Assembly (NCBI GenBank): GCA_963666825.2
Contig: OY763044.2
Coordinates: 6,076,001 to 6,140,000, forward strand
Length of the DNA stretch: 64,000 nucleotides
Direction of reading: 5' to 3'
Source: Saccharicrinis sp963666825
GTDB lineage: Bacteria; Bacteroidota; Bacteroidia; Bacteroidales; Marinilabiliaceae
The stretch's first letter is position 1, and each line of letters begins with the position of its first letter. Below are positions 17,501-32,500 of the stretch, one piece after another. The notes beneath the pieces are model-generated. The model saw nothing but the letters and a program-made list of their open reading frames with translations, was not told the DNA's origin and did not search any database. The position numbers were made by a program, and so were the translations under genes.

Positions 17501-20500
17501 GGATTTGATGCAGGTGCAATAGCAGATGCAAATGCAGGGACACTATCTTTTAATCCGGCTAACTGTGCTTTTGAAACACCTTATTCTATAAGATATACAT
17601 ATACAGATGGTAATAGTTGTGTAGTAGAGGAATACGGTACAACAACAATTCATAATTTGAATAATGGTTCTGTTACAATTGATAGAGGATCACTTCCTTT
17701 AAATCCTTGTCAGGATGATGATTTTGATTACATAATAACAGGAATGCTTAATGGTGTGGCTGTTAATGGTACTTTTTCAAGTTCTTCTTCAGGATTTTCT
17801 GATGGAGTTGCAGGAGATGCAACAGCCACATTTAATCCTTATGATGCAGGGAATGGTACTCATGTTATTTATTTTGAGTATGTAGATCCACTAACAAATT
17901 GTACCGGACAAGGTTCAATTACTGTTACTATTGGTACTCCATTAAACTTAATTGGTTTAAATACACAGTATTGTAGTGCTGATGGCGTTACCTATACATT
18001 AGATGGAAATCCAAGTGGAGGTACATTTACAGTAACGGATCCAGGAGGAACTGTTATTGGAAGTGCAATTCCGGATGGTACAAGTTGGTTGAATCCTTTT
18101 AATTTATTTAATTCAGCAAGTGGTGATGGTACATACACATTAGTATATACATATACCGATGCTAATAGTTGTACCAATACATTAACCTCAACTTTTGATA
18201 TTGTAGAGTCAGTTGATGCATCATTTCATTTTCCAAATAATCTAACTTCAGGTTTAGAGCAAACTATATGGTGTGAAAATGATGATATTGTTACATTAAC
18301 AGCCAATGAATCAATGGCAGGCTTATCTCATTTCTATACAGGAGATGGAGTAGCCGGATCAACATTTATACCTTCTGATCCTACAATAAATTACAACCCT
18401 CTTGCAAATGTTATCACGCATACAGTTAATAACAAAGGATGTGTAACTACAGCTACCAGAAATGCTTATGTAACTAAAATGAATTTGTCCATAGGTGGTT
18501 TAGCTTCTTCTTATTGTACAAATAGTGGTGTACAGACAATATTTGCAAATTCATATGATCATTCTGGTACTGCAATAACTGGTGAAGCCACTTTCTCTGC
18601 AACTGCAAATGGCAATCCTACAGTATTTTTAACAGAGCCGGGAGCGAATGATAATTCAGCAACAATTGATCCTTCGGTTGGTGTGGGTACTTATGAAATT
18701 ACAATGCATTTTGTTAATGATGGTGATGGTTGTGAAAAAACAATCACTCAAAGTGTTATTGTTTATGATGCTATACCTGTGGCCTTTGGTGGAGTTTACA
18801 ATGGACAAAAAATTTGTTCTTCATCAGCAGATATTACTTTAACAGGAACTTTACCTGATGGAGGTAATGGTAATTTTGTATTACTGGGAGGAGCTCCTGG
18901 TTTGACAGATGCTACAGCTGACGATGGTGTAGCTGTTCTTTCTCCATCAGCAATGACTCCAAATACTTATACAATCAGATATAATTATGAAAGTACTGAT
19001 GGTTGTTTATCTTCTTTTGATGTTAGCATAGAAATAATTGATGCTCCAACAACTACATATTCCGTAACTGGTGGAGGAGCTTATTGTATTGATGATCTTG
19101 TACCTCAGGGAGTTGTAGTAGGATTAGGTGGTTCTGATTCTGGTGTAACCTATGAGCTTTTGTTAAATGGAAACAGAATTGGTGCAGCACCTGGTATTAC
19201 ACATACAGGTAATGGAACTGCGTTTAATTTTACTCCAGTGCAAAGTGGAGTTGGAACTTATACAGTTGTAGCAGACTATGGTGGTTGTACCGCTACCATG
19301 ACAGGTAGTGTTACTATTGAACAGTATGAATTGGTTTTACAGCAAGTATCTAAAAACAATATTAGCTGTAATGGGTTAAGCGATGGTACAGTTACTTTAT
19401 TAGCTACTGGAGGAAGTGGAAGTTACGAATATTCAGATGATAGCGGATTGACATGGCAAGCATCACCAACATTTACTGGTTTGAGTTTGGGAGATCATGA
19501 TTTTTCTGTTAAAGATTTATCTTCAGCTGCTTGTGAAGCTATTGATGCTTTAACTATAAATATTACTCAACCAACAGTAATCACAATAAATGAAATTGAA
19601 AATATTCCAGTAGGTTGTTCAGGATGTTCTGTTGCTGGAGGTACTTGTGAAGGAAGTTCTACAATTTCAATATCAGGTGGTACACCTGATTATGTTACTT
19701 ATCCTGGAGTTGGTTATGGAATTGTTTGGTCAACAGGTGGGACTAGTGCAACAGAAACAAATATGCCAGCAGGTACTCACAGTGTTACTGTTACTGATGG
19801 TAATGGTTGTACTCAAAATTTAGGAGTAATAATTTCAACTATTGCTCCAGCACTTAGTATAGCAGAAAATATTGGTGATCATGTTGATAATGTTTGTAAC
19901 GGAGATGCCAATGGATCATATACAGTAACTGCTAGTGGAGGTTCTGGTACATACGAGTTTTCGTTAACGGATCCGACAACAACTACTGCAGTTTGGGTTC
20001 CAGGAAATGTAGCTGCTGATCAGTATCAGGTTTCAACACTGACTGCAGGAAGTTATGATATTTGGGTTCGTGATGCAAATAGTGTTGTTGACTATTCAAG
20101 ATGTTTTACTCAGATAGCATCACCAATTGTAATCACTGAACCATTAGCATTATCATTAGTTGAAGAATCACAAGTTGGAATTACTTGTAATGGTTCTACT
20201 GATGGAAGTTTTATTGTTCAAGGATCTAATGCTGAATCAGGGAGTTATGAATTTTCAGAAACAAATCCTGCCATTGGTGCTACATGGGTTGCAGGACCTA
20301 TTGCACTTGGTGGAGATAGATATGAAGTTTCTGGAGTTGGGGCTGGAACATATAGAATTTGGATGAGAGATGCTGTTAATACTACATGTGCTTACACATA
20401 TGTGGATGTAACTCTCTCTGATATAGCTGCTTTCACCTTTGTATTAGATGAACATACAAATGTTTCATGTAATTCGGGTAATGATGGTCGACTTGAGGTT

Positions 20501-23500
20501 ACAGGTCAAGGAGGAAGTGGTAATTATGTTTACCAGTGGGAACACCCTATTGGAACTGTAATATCCACCGATAAATATATAGAGGATCTTACAGCTGGAG
20601 ATTATTATTTAACAATAAGTGATAATGATCCACTAAGTACATGTGCAGATATAACTGAAACTTATACAATTACAGAACCTGCGGTATTAACTGTAGATCC
20701 ATTAACAATTAATATTGAGCCGGCAGATTGTACAGGTCAAAATACGGGATCAGTTTCTGTTGATGTAATTGGAGGTACTGAACCTTATACTATTACATGG
20801 TCAACAGGAGCAACTAGTACTGAATCAATTTCAGCTTTAGCGCCAGGTAATTACACCATTAATGTTGTCGATGCCAAAGGTTGTTTATATAATAATTCAG
20901 GTTCACCATATGTTGTCGGAGTTTTAGATCCAATCTCACTTCTTGTTCCAGCAACAGTTACTGACAATACTTGTAATGGTGGAAACTCAGGAACAATTTA
21001 TGTTCAGGTTCAGGGAGGTTCCGGATCTGGAAATTACCAATTCAGACTTGAAGGTCCGGTTATTAAAGATTGGAGTAATTCTACTTCTGCAACTTTAGAT
21101 GATTTTACTTTTAGCGGATTGATTGAAGGAAATTATGATGTAAAAGTTCGTGATGCGAATAATGTAAACTGTGAATACATTGTTGGAAGTTATACACTAA
21201 CTGATCCAGTAGCTCTAGGATTATCAACTCAGTCAACAAGCAATGTGACTTGTTTTAATGGAGCTGATGGTAGTATAACTGTATTAGCATCAGGAGGTTC
21301 CGGTGTTTATGATTTTAATGTAGACAATAGTGGTTATCTAGCTGGAGGTAATCCATTTACTGTTACTGGCTTATCTGCAGGTGATCATACAATATGGGTT
21401 AGAGATTCAGGGGATCCAACTTGTCAATATCAATTACATCCTGTAATTACAATTACCCAGGTCGGTAAGTTAGATTTATCTTTAACTTCTTCAACTAATG
21501 TAACTTGTAATGGTGGTACAAATGGTGAAGTTATATTGACAGCATCTGGAGGTAGTGGAGATTATGATTTTTCTAAAGATGGTGGTACTACTTGGGATGT
21601 GGCTACTACAAATGTATTTAATTATGATAACCTGACAGCAGGATTGTATACCTTCCAGGTTAGAGATCATAATTCAACGGCTTGTGCTGTTGATGTGGAA
21701 ACATTAACAATTACAGAACCTTTAGATTTTGCAACCACTTGTGTTGCAACAGATGTAGATTGTTTTGGTGAATCAACAGGTATATTAACATTGTCTACCA
21801 CATTTACAGGTAGTATTCCTGGTGCTTTTACATATAGCATTGATGGAGGTACAACCTGGCAAGCCTCTCCAATTACAGGATTAGCGGCAGGTACATATGT
21901 GGTTGATGTTAAGGATAATACAACGGGTTGTGTAAAAACAAACCAAGTAATAATTGCAGATGCAACCATAACTGAGCCAAGTGCAACAATCACTATTGGT
22001 GCAGAATTAATCACTAATGTAACTTGTTATGATGGTACTGATGGTGAAATTGATTTACAAGGTAATGTATCTGGAGGTACTGTAAGTGCAGATTATGATT
22101 ATACATGGTATAAGAAAGGTACTCCTAATGTAATAGTTTCAACAGGCTCTGATGTAGCTTCGAATTTAAAAGCCGGTACTTATTTTGTTGTTATTGAAGA
22201 TGATAACGGTTGTTCAAAAATTTCAGGTGACTATATTATTACTCAACCTACTGATTGGAATGTAGATTATACGGCTTCTGATTTAACAAAATATAATGGA
22301 GCAGACGGAGTTATTGATGTACATACTCATACTGGAAGTAATCCTGTGCATTCTATAGAATGGTTTACAGTAGTTGGAGGAGTTGAGGCAACAATGTCTC
22401 CTCTGTATGATGATGTTTGGACTGTTAATACTTTACAAGCAGGTACTTACAGATTTAAAATTACAGATGGTTTAGGTTGTACCTATGTTAGTGATGACAT
22501 AGTTATTGCTCAACCTGATCAATTTGTAGTCACTACATCAAAAACCGATGTATCTTGCTTTGGATATAACGACGGTATTATTAATATTTCAATACCAAGT
22601 GGAAGTAGCGATTATCATGTAAATGTGGTCGGTACTTTAGTAAGTGGTAATCCTGATTATACTTTAGACACAGATATTAATACCGATACCAGGGTTTTAA
22701 ATTCATTAGAGGCTGGTAGTTATGCAATTACAGTTACAGATAATGTAACATCAGAAATTTATACAACTACCGTTCTTATTACTCAGCCAAATGAATTAAC
22801 AATTACAGCTACACCAACAGATATTACCTGTGAAGGAAATGCAGACGGAATACTTTCTGTTGATCTATCTGGGCATATCGATGGTGCAACTATTTCATGG
22901 ACAGCAGATAATGGATATGCTGTTGGTCCTGAAAATATATTAGCTGCAACAACCACTTATAGTAAATCAGGTTTAGAGGCTGGAATCTATACTGTAACTG
23001 TTAATAATAATACTGGTTGTCCTGCAGTTCAGGAAACTAATATTTTAATTTCAGAACCAGCAGCATGGAATGTAACTACTTCTGTTACAGATGTTACAAG
23101 TTATGGAAATAATAATGGAGCAGTAGCTGTTGATTATCCGCCTACAGGAAATACAGCACCATATACTATAGAATGGGATAATGATCCTACGTTAACATCA
23201 TGGTCAAGAAGTGGTTTAGTTGCAGGTGATTATGATTATGTAATTACTGATGCTACAGGTAATTGTACCACCTCAGGTACCTTAACGGTTACTCAACCAA
23301 ATCAATTATTATTTGACTTAACAGCTACAAATGCAACTTGTTATGGTTATGATAATGGAAGTATTGGTGTAGATATTACATCCGGAAATCCAAATTATCA
23401 GATTGTTTTAACAGGTACAGAGTATGATGGTACAGTATTTACTACGGTTACTGTAAATGGAAATGCTACAGGTAATCATGTGTTTACGGATCTGAAAGCA

Positions 23501-26500
23501 GGTAGCTATGATGTTGCTATTATAGATGATGAAGGAGAAAATTTAACTAAGTCTGTAACTGTTGGTCAGCTTGCTGTGTTTACTGTGAGTCTTGTTGATT
23601 CAAATGATATTACTTGTAATGAAGGAAATGATGGTAGCATTGAAATTGGAATAACAGGGCGTGCTATTAATGAATCAACGTCAACAATTAACTGGACAAG
23701 AACTAGTCCTGCTGGATGGTCTGTTACTGGTACTGTCAATGATGGTACAACTGATCTTAAAGAACAAACAGGATTAGAAGCAGGTACTTATACTATTAAT
23801 GTTTCAGATCAATTCGGTTGTGATGCAACCGCTCTGGTTGAAGTTCTTTCTGAACCAGCAGCCATAACTGCCAGCCATACAGTAACACATGTTTCTGTTG
23901 CAGGTGGTAGTGACGGTCGTATTGTCATTGATAATATTGTAAGTGAAAACAATGTTAAATCAGTAACCTGGTATAAGAAAAATGCAGGAGGAACCTACGA
24001 TATTTATGAAAATCCTATAGGAACTCCGGTAACAGGAAATGACAATAATGGAATTGAAGCTGGTGTTTATCAATATGTTATTACCGATGATAATGACTGT
24101 ACCTATACAAGTGAAGATATTTATGTAACTGAACCTGGAGCCTTAGTTGTTAATGTATCAGATACAGATATTAACTGTTATGGTGATAATAATGGTATTA
24201 TTACAGTACTAATTACTTCAGGTACAGCACCGTATGTTGTTACTTTAACAGGTATACCTGATGATGGTTCTGGTTTTGCTGCACAAACATTAACTATAAC
24301 AAATAGTGTATTTACCAACCTTAAACCTGGTACTTATAAGATTGATGTTGAAGATGGTGCTTCACAAACCTATTCTTTATCTGATATTATTATTAGTCAG
24401 AATGCAGAAACAATTCTGAATGAAACGTTGAGTGATATTACATGTTTTGGCCAAGGAGATGGTTCAATAACAATGAATCTTAACGGTAATGTGAATTCTG
24501 GTTTAGATAGTTGGCAGGTGATTGATCCAAATGGAGCAACTGTTTATAATGGAATATTAAATGGTAATAGTGTTCAGCCAGCAATAATTGCCGGTGATTA
24601 TAATGTAATTGTAACAAATCAGGATGGTTGTTTAATTACAGAAACATATTCTATCACAGAACCAAATGCTTGGAACGTTCATCATAATGTGGTAAACGTT
24701 ACACCAACTGGTAATACCAATGGTGAAATTAATATTGACGTTCTATCAGGAAATACACCTGATGGTACGCTACCTGAAAATTATACCATTACATGGACTG
24801 GTCCTGCCGGAGCTCCTTTAGTTAATAATCAAAGGTTACAGACTGGTTTGCCTGCAGGTACTTATAGTTATCATATTGTTGATGCTGTAGGATGTACTTA
24901 TGACTCTGGTGATATTATTATTACAGAACCATCAGCCTTAACTGCTAATGTTACAGAGTCTGATGTGGATATATTATGTTATGGTGATGATGAAGGAGAA
25001 ATTTTAGTTTCAGTATTATCCGGAAATGAACCTTATTCAGTTCATATCACAGGAAATCAATATGATGGAAATGCCTTTGATGATACTCAAACGATAACTA
25101 CAAATACAGGTAGTTATTTATGGCAAAATCTTGTTGCTGGTGAATATCAGGTTGAAATAACTGATAATGTTGGTAACGTATTTACTCAGTCAGCAATTAT
25201 GTTGACTCAGCCTGACGAGAATCTGATTACTGAAGCTGTATCGCACTTAACATGTAGTGCTGCAGACAAAGGAGCTGGTGAAGTATCAATTCAGTTAAAC
25301 AGGAATTTCGAGGCAACTGACAAAGTAACATGGACTGGTCCTATGGGGATTATTGATAATGGTGCTTTAGCTGTTGGTAGTGATTTGGATAAGGTTGATG
25401 TTTATGAAGGTGGTTATTATACCTACATCTTTACAGATGGAAACGGTTGTACAATAACAGGTACAATTACTGTTAATGAACCTGATTCATATACAATAGA
25501 TTGGGATGTAACAGATGCTACAATTTATAATTTAAATGATGGAATTATAGATGTTCATACTGTTTCTGGAAGTAATGGATTACCATATACAATAAGTTGG
25601 TCTGATGATGCCACCATAACTGATTTCTTAAGAAATGATTTATTAGCTGGTATATATGAATTCACAATTACCGATGCATTGGGCTGTGATACAACAATTT
25701 CAAGTATTATAGTTGGTCAGCCTAATCCATTAACAGTAGTTGTAACTCCACAGGATGCTATATGTTATGGTGATGCAAATGGTGAAATTCAGGTAGAATT
25801 CCAATCACATAATGGTGGATACTACTATCAAATTACAGGAAACGAGGATGATGGTGGTACTTATGATTCTAATATCATTAATCCAACTTCTGTAAACAGT
25901 GTAGTTAAAAATCTTGAGGCAGGTACTTATACTATAGATGCATATGATAGTAAGGGAACTCATTATCAAGAGGAAAATATTAGAATTGAGCAGGATGCTG
26001 AAGTTAACTTATTAGCAACAGTTTCAGATATAACTTGCTATGGAACTGCCGATGGTAGTATTGTAGTTGCATTAGATAGCAGAGCTCCTTTAGCAACAGA
26101 TAATATTGTATGGAGTGGATCAAAAGGAACCTACTTAGCAGGTGATTTAATAAATAATAATGAAATTGATCCTGTTACTTTTGGTGAATCGTTTGATGTT
26201 GTAGTTACAAGTGCTAAAGGATGTACTTATACAGGAACCTTTGAAGTTAAAGAACCTAATGAAATAAATATTATTGTCGATAATATAGAAGATGTTACTT
26301 GTGTAAATGGCGCTGACGGAGCAATTGATATTTCTGTAACAGGTCGTACTGGTGGTGGCTACACCTATACATGGGAGAAGAAAGATGGTGCTGGTGTTTA
26401 TCAACCATATACTGGTAATACGGCTTCACTTTCAGGTTTATCAGCTGGAGAATATCAGGTTACAGTAGAGAGTATATCAGATAATTGTACTGCTACTTAT

Positions 26501-29500
26501 TCAGATATAGAAGTAATAGATGGTAGTGAAATAACCATTAATGAAACGTTAACCCATATAACATCATGTGTTGGCGATAATAGTGGAGTTATAACAGTTA
26601 GTGTTGAAGATGGTATTCCACCTTACACTGTTGATGTTACAGGTCAGCCTACAAAAACAGGTGATGGAAGTGCAGCTTTCGTATTTAGCAATCTTTATGC
26701 TGGTAACTATGTAATAGAAGTTTCTGATGCACGAGGAGTTAGTTGTGCAACGGTAACTAAAAATGTTACTATAACAGAACCTGCTATTGCGTTTGCAGTA
26801 AGTAATCTGGTATACAATATAGATTGTGATCCAGTTAGTTCTACAAGTGGTGCATTTACTTTTGATATTACAGGAGGAGTTCCTTCCGGAGGTAATTACA
26901 GATATCAAATTATTCTTCCTGAAGCTTCATTAACTTATCCGATTACAGTGCCTGTTGGTTCAACTTATTCAGAGAGCCTTAATAGTTTAACAGCTGGGAC
27001 ATATAATTTAACGGTATTGGATTTAAATTCTTCAGATCCATCAAACTGTCAATTTGAATATCAATTTGATCTTGAACATATTGTTATTTCAAACGATCCT
27101 GTAGTTAATACAACATGTAAAGGTATTAACAATGGTTCAATCACTGGTATTACTATTGAAGGAGCATCTGCTAATTATACATACAATTGGATTACAACAG
27201 ATGGAGGTTTAGGAATTGATAATAGTACTTTAAATCAATCAGGATTATCTCCAGGAACATATGTTCTTACAATTACAGATCCTGATCGTGGAGGATGTAC
27301 TGTTTCTAAAACATATACAGTAGGTGTTGAAAATTCAATCGTAATTAATCCTACAGTAAGGGATGTTAGCTGTAATGGTGGAACTGATGGTGCTATATCA
27401 ATTGATGTAACGGGTATTTCTCCAACAACAACTTATACATGGACAGGTCCAGGTATTGTTAATTCAACGCTTAAGGATCAAGTAAATCTAACGTCAGGAA
27501 ATTACACTGTTGAAATCAGTTCAACTATTGATGGACAGACTTGTATTGCTGATAGGGCATATACAGTTGATCAACCAGATGCAATTTCGTATACAGCAAG
27601 ATATGAATATACAGATTGTGACCCTTATGTTAGAACCTTAATAGTAGAGAATGTAGCAGGAGGATCAGGTAATTATTCATATTTATGGGATGGACCATCA
27701 TTTACTCCTGTTGTTCCTGCAGATCCAACTAATGTGGCAATCTATCAGGGTGGAGTATATTCAATAACAGTTAAAGATGAAAACCAATGTGAATTAACAA
27801 AATCTTTATCTGTTACAAATGAAATATCTATTGATCCTGTAATTAATGATGTTACTTGTAATGGCGGTAATAATGGATCTATAGTATTAAATGTTACAGG
27901 AGGAAGTGGTCAATATAATTTTAGTTGGGTTGGTCCTTCTGGTTATACATCTATAATTAGAAATATAGATAATCTTTATGCTGGAGATTATACAGTTGTT
28001 ATTACCGATCTGAATGAAAATGATGGTACTGCAAATTGTTATCGTGAATTTACATTAACTGTTGCAGAACCTAATCCTATAGAAATAGTTTCAACTGTTG
28101 AAAATACATCATGTTTTGGAGCAAGTGATGGTCAGATTGAAATTGAAGTATCAGGAGGTACTGCACCTTATACATACAATTGGAGTCCTGTAGTTGGAGC
28201 AAACCTTGCAACCAATAGAAATCAATACGATTTACCTGCAGATACATATACGGTCACTGTTACCGATGCAGCTGGTAAGGGAGGATGTATTGCAACTAAA
28301 GATATAGTAGTACAGCAAGATGAGGAAATCGTGCTTTCAACTGTAGTTACTGATACACAATGTGACGGAACAGCCGGAGCTATTGATTTAACTGTTTCAG
28401 GAGGTTCAGGAGCTGGATTTGCTTATGACTGGAGTTCTGCTGATGGTAGTGGATTAGTTCAGGGAAATCAGGATCAAACTGGCTTATCAGGAGGTACATT
28501 TACAGTTGTGGTTTCTGATTTAGGAGATGGCAGAAGTTGTAAAGCTACTATCTCTGAAACACTAACTCATGAGATTGAAGTTGTTGATGAAGTTGTTACA
28601 CCGGTTAGTTGTTCTGGTAATGATGATGGTTCGATCAGCTATGATGTTACAGGTGGTGATGGTAATTATACATATACCTGGGATGTAATTTCGGGTGATC
28701 CAACTCGTATTGTAGCCGGAGATAGAAATCAAAGTGGTTTAAGTGAAGGTGAATATAAAGTAACCATTACCGATGGAAGAACTGTTGGTGCTGATAATTG
28801 TGCCGTTACACATACATTTACAGTTGTAGCTACAACTGGTTTAAGTGTAAATGTAGCCGTTGAAGACTCTAAAATGTGCTTTGGTGAGCCGGGAGGTAAA
28901 TTAACAGCTGCCGTAACAGGTGGTTCAGGAGACTATAAGTATTACTGGAATGGAGTAGAAGGTACAAATGTATTAGATAATCTTGTTCAGGGTATCTACG
29001 GACTTGAAGTGGTCGATAATGTATTGGGATGTAATTACATTCAAAGTTATGAGATTAAGGGTCCGGATGCACCTCTGACAATTGATAATATTGTTGTAAC
29101 TGATGTATTGTGTTATAATGAAAATACAGGTGCTATTCAGGTAACTGTATCCGGAGGTACTTTACCAAGTTCTGGTGATTATATTTATACATGGACAGGT
29201 GGAGCTACTGCTGCAACAGGAAGTAATCCGACAAATCTTTATGCAGGTACTTATAATCTTACGGTAACTGATGCTAATGGTTGTACTGTTGAGTCTGATG
29301 ATATAATAGTTACTCAACCTACATCATACATTAAAGTGGATAATCCGCAAATAACAGATGTAACAGTTACAGGAGGTACAAATGGACAAATATTAGTTGA
29401 TGTTTACGATGGTGTTGCTCCAAGATCTGTAGAATGGTTTAATGTTTCCAATACATCTTTAGGTACTTTAAATCCACTTACAGGATTATCAGCAGGCACA

Positions 29501-32500
29501 TATAGTGTTATTGCAACAGATGGTAATGGCTGTTCTGCCGAGTTAACAGGTTTAAGAGTAGTTGAGCCTGGTGAAGCCTTAGGATTTGAAAAGACGGTTC
29601 ATCAAATTAGTCCTTGTAATGGTGCAGATAATGGTGAGATTCATATCAACCGTGTATTTGGTGGATATCCTATTGATGGAGATCATTACAGAATTCAGAT
29701 AACAGGTCCAGGAACAAATGTAGATACAAATGATACCAGCTATGACTTAACAGGATTGGCACCAGGAACCTATCGTGTAATTGTTACTGATGATGTACCA
29801 GTAACATATCAGGAAGATATTGTTATTAGCGAATACAGTGCTCTTTCATTAACAACTAATAAATTAACAGATGTAAGTTGTTATGGTACATCAACAGGTT
29901 CTATCGAAGTTATTGTTGATGGAGGTAAAGCAGATGTAAGCAACTATTATTTAGTAGAGATTACAAGCACCGAAGGATATTATAGTTATAAAGATAATGT
30001 CGTTGCTAATAGTGCATTTACATTCTCAAATTTACCTGCAGGTAATTATACCGTTCGTTTAATTGATCATGCAGAGGATTTTGATACTAAAGTTCCGGAT
30101 AGAGGTAATTGTGAAATATCAGAATTTACTTTAATTACAGAACCATCAGCTTTAGTTGAACTGACAGCTGTAGGTGGAGATAACGAAATGTGTAATGGTG
30201 AGAGTATTGATCTTTCTATCAGCACAAGTAACTGGGATTTTACAACTCAAGGTAATTTAAGAGTTGCAGTATATGATAATTTTACAACAACTGAATATAT
30301 TGTTGATAAAACACCTTATGTAATTACAGAAACGCCTTCATCAAGCAGAACTTATAAAGTGATGAGCGTTGTAAATCCTTCGAATGCAACTTGTTCTCTT
30401 GGTGAAACTACAGGAAGTCAGGTACAGGTAATTGTACATGACCTGCCAACAGCAAATATTACAGGTCCAACTCAAGTATGTGAAGATGGTACTGTAACAT
30501 TAAATGTATCATTTACCGGAGCTCAACCATTTAGTTTTACATGGCAGGATGTAAATAATGGTACATCAAATACTATTTCAGGTATAACAACTAGTTCTTA
30601 TACATTTACAGATGCTCCTATAGCTGATGCAAGCTATATTATTCTTGATGTATCGGATGATAATACATGTACAAATGCTGGAAATGGTCAGGTTGACGTA
30701 TCTATTAACAATAAACCTGTTGTAACGCTTTCAGGAAGTACTGATATATGTTTTGGAGAAACAACTCCTTTAACAATAGCATTTAATGAAAATAAGGCTC
30801 CATATATTATTACTTATGAAGCAAACGGTGTAGAAGGTACTCTAATAGTTACTCCGAATGCATCTCTGACTTATACATGGAATGTGTCTCCATCAATAAC
30901 AACGACTTATGAAATTACATCTGTAGTTGATGGTAAGGGATGTTTAATGGATATGGTAGTTCCTGTTCAGGCTACGGTTATTGTGGATCAGTTACCAGAT
31001 CCATTGGATGAAATTACCAGTACTTCAGATAATGGTGAAGTTTGTCAGGGAATTTCAGGTATCGATTATTCGGTGAGTACAGTTTCTTATGCTACAAATT
31101 ATGTTTGGACAGTAGAAGCTGGAATGAATATTACTTCAGGCAATGGAACTAACAATATAACCGTTGATTTCGATAGAGATTTTGCAGGTGGTTATGTACG
31201 TGTATATGCAGAAAATGCTTGTGGAGTAAATACTACTATTGAAAGATGGATTAACTCTAAAGTTATTCCAGATCCAATACTAACTGCTCCAACTGGCCCA
31301 ACGCAATTATGTCAGGGAGCAACAGGTTTAATATACAGTATTACACCGGTTGATAATGCTACTTCGTATGAGTGGTTATTACCAACAGGATTAGTATTAC
31401 AAGGAGATGGTACAGGTACCTCAATTATCGTTGATTTAGATTCTGATGTTCCATCAACAGTCGGTGATATTTATGTAAGACCAATTAATGAATGTAGTAG
31501 TGACGAACCTTGGTCACCTGCACTAACAGTAACCATTAATCCATTACCTGAGTCTTATGCCGGACCAGATGATAGAATTTGTCAGACTACGTATACATTA
31601 AATGCAGATCCATTAATTGCAGGTCAATCCGGTGTGTGGACCATTGAAGGTGGTGCAGCTCAGTTTAATAATAAAACTGTTGATCAGGTAAGACCAAATG
31701 CAGATATCTATAATCTTTCACAAGGTGAAAATACATTTACATGGACAGTGACAAATACAGCTACAGGTTGTAGTGTTTCTGACGAAGTGGTAATTAGTAA
31801 TGATCAGGTAACTGTTAATGCTTCAGTTTCAGATACAGAAGTATGTGATGGTACTGTTACATTATTTGGAACACCTGTTAATGCCGTAACAGATGCCGAT
31901 GAAGGTGTTTGGACCACAACAGGTGCCGGATTTATCGTTGAATCTACAAATGATGAAACTATAGTAAACGATTTGGATCAGGGAACTAATTCGTTTACCT
32001 GGACGATCAGAAAAGGATCTTGCTATAGTTCTGCAACAGTGGAGGTAACAAATAATAAGCCAACAGAACCGATTATATATGATGCAAGTGATGTTGCTAT
32101 TGATTTACAAGATTTACCATGTCAAACAGATTTCACAACATTAAGAGGTACTACACCTACTGCAGATGAAACAGGATATTGGCGAATTGAATCAGGTTCA
32201 CTAACAATAGATAATAAAAACTCTGCATCTATTAGTGTTACTAATATTGCAAAAGGAGACCATGTATTAAGTTGGAACATTTTACGTGGTGATTGTTTAT
32301 TAAAAGCTTTAGTAACTATCAGAAACAATGCATTAGATGTTGATGCAGGAAATGATAGATATAGTTGCGATGGTACTACTCAATTAAATGCTACAGAAGT
32401 TCCTTCTGGTGCAATAGGACAATGGACCATAATTCAAGGTACAGGATATTTTGTTGATGGTGGTGATCAGGCAGCAACTGAAGTAACAGGATTAGATCAA

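Larger units (their letters stand above)
19325..30145 (+). repeat. SprB-module array of the adhesin (about 40 modules)
   Basis: Residues 1608-5214. Each ~85-95-residue module follows the SprB pattern: V..V.C.G..DG.I.V...GG...Y.Y.W, then L.AG.Y.V.V.D..GC and a linker ending in I.EP or I.QP. I counted about 41 units, including variants without the first cysteine. Early modules often end in WVRD-type strings, middle ones form the A-B-C triplets listed separately, and later ones end in ITD-type strings. Confidence 0.85.

Noticed and set aside
26147..26908. Long antisense frames inside the adhesin gene
   Set aside because: They mirror the repetitive coding strand (Asn/Ser/Thr/Ile-rich) and carry no domain.
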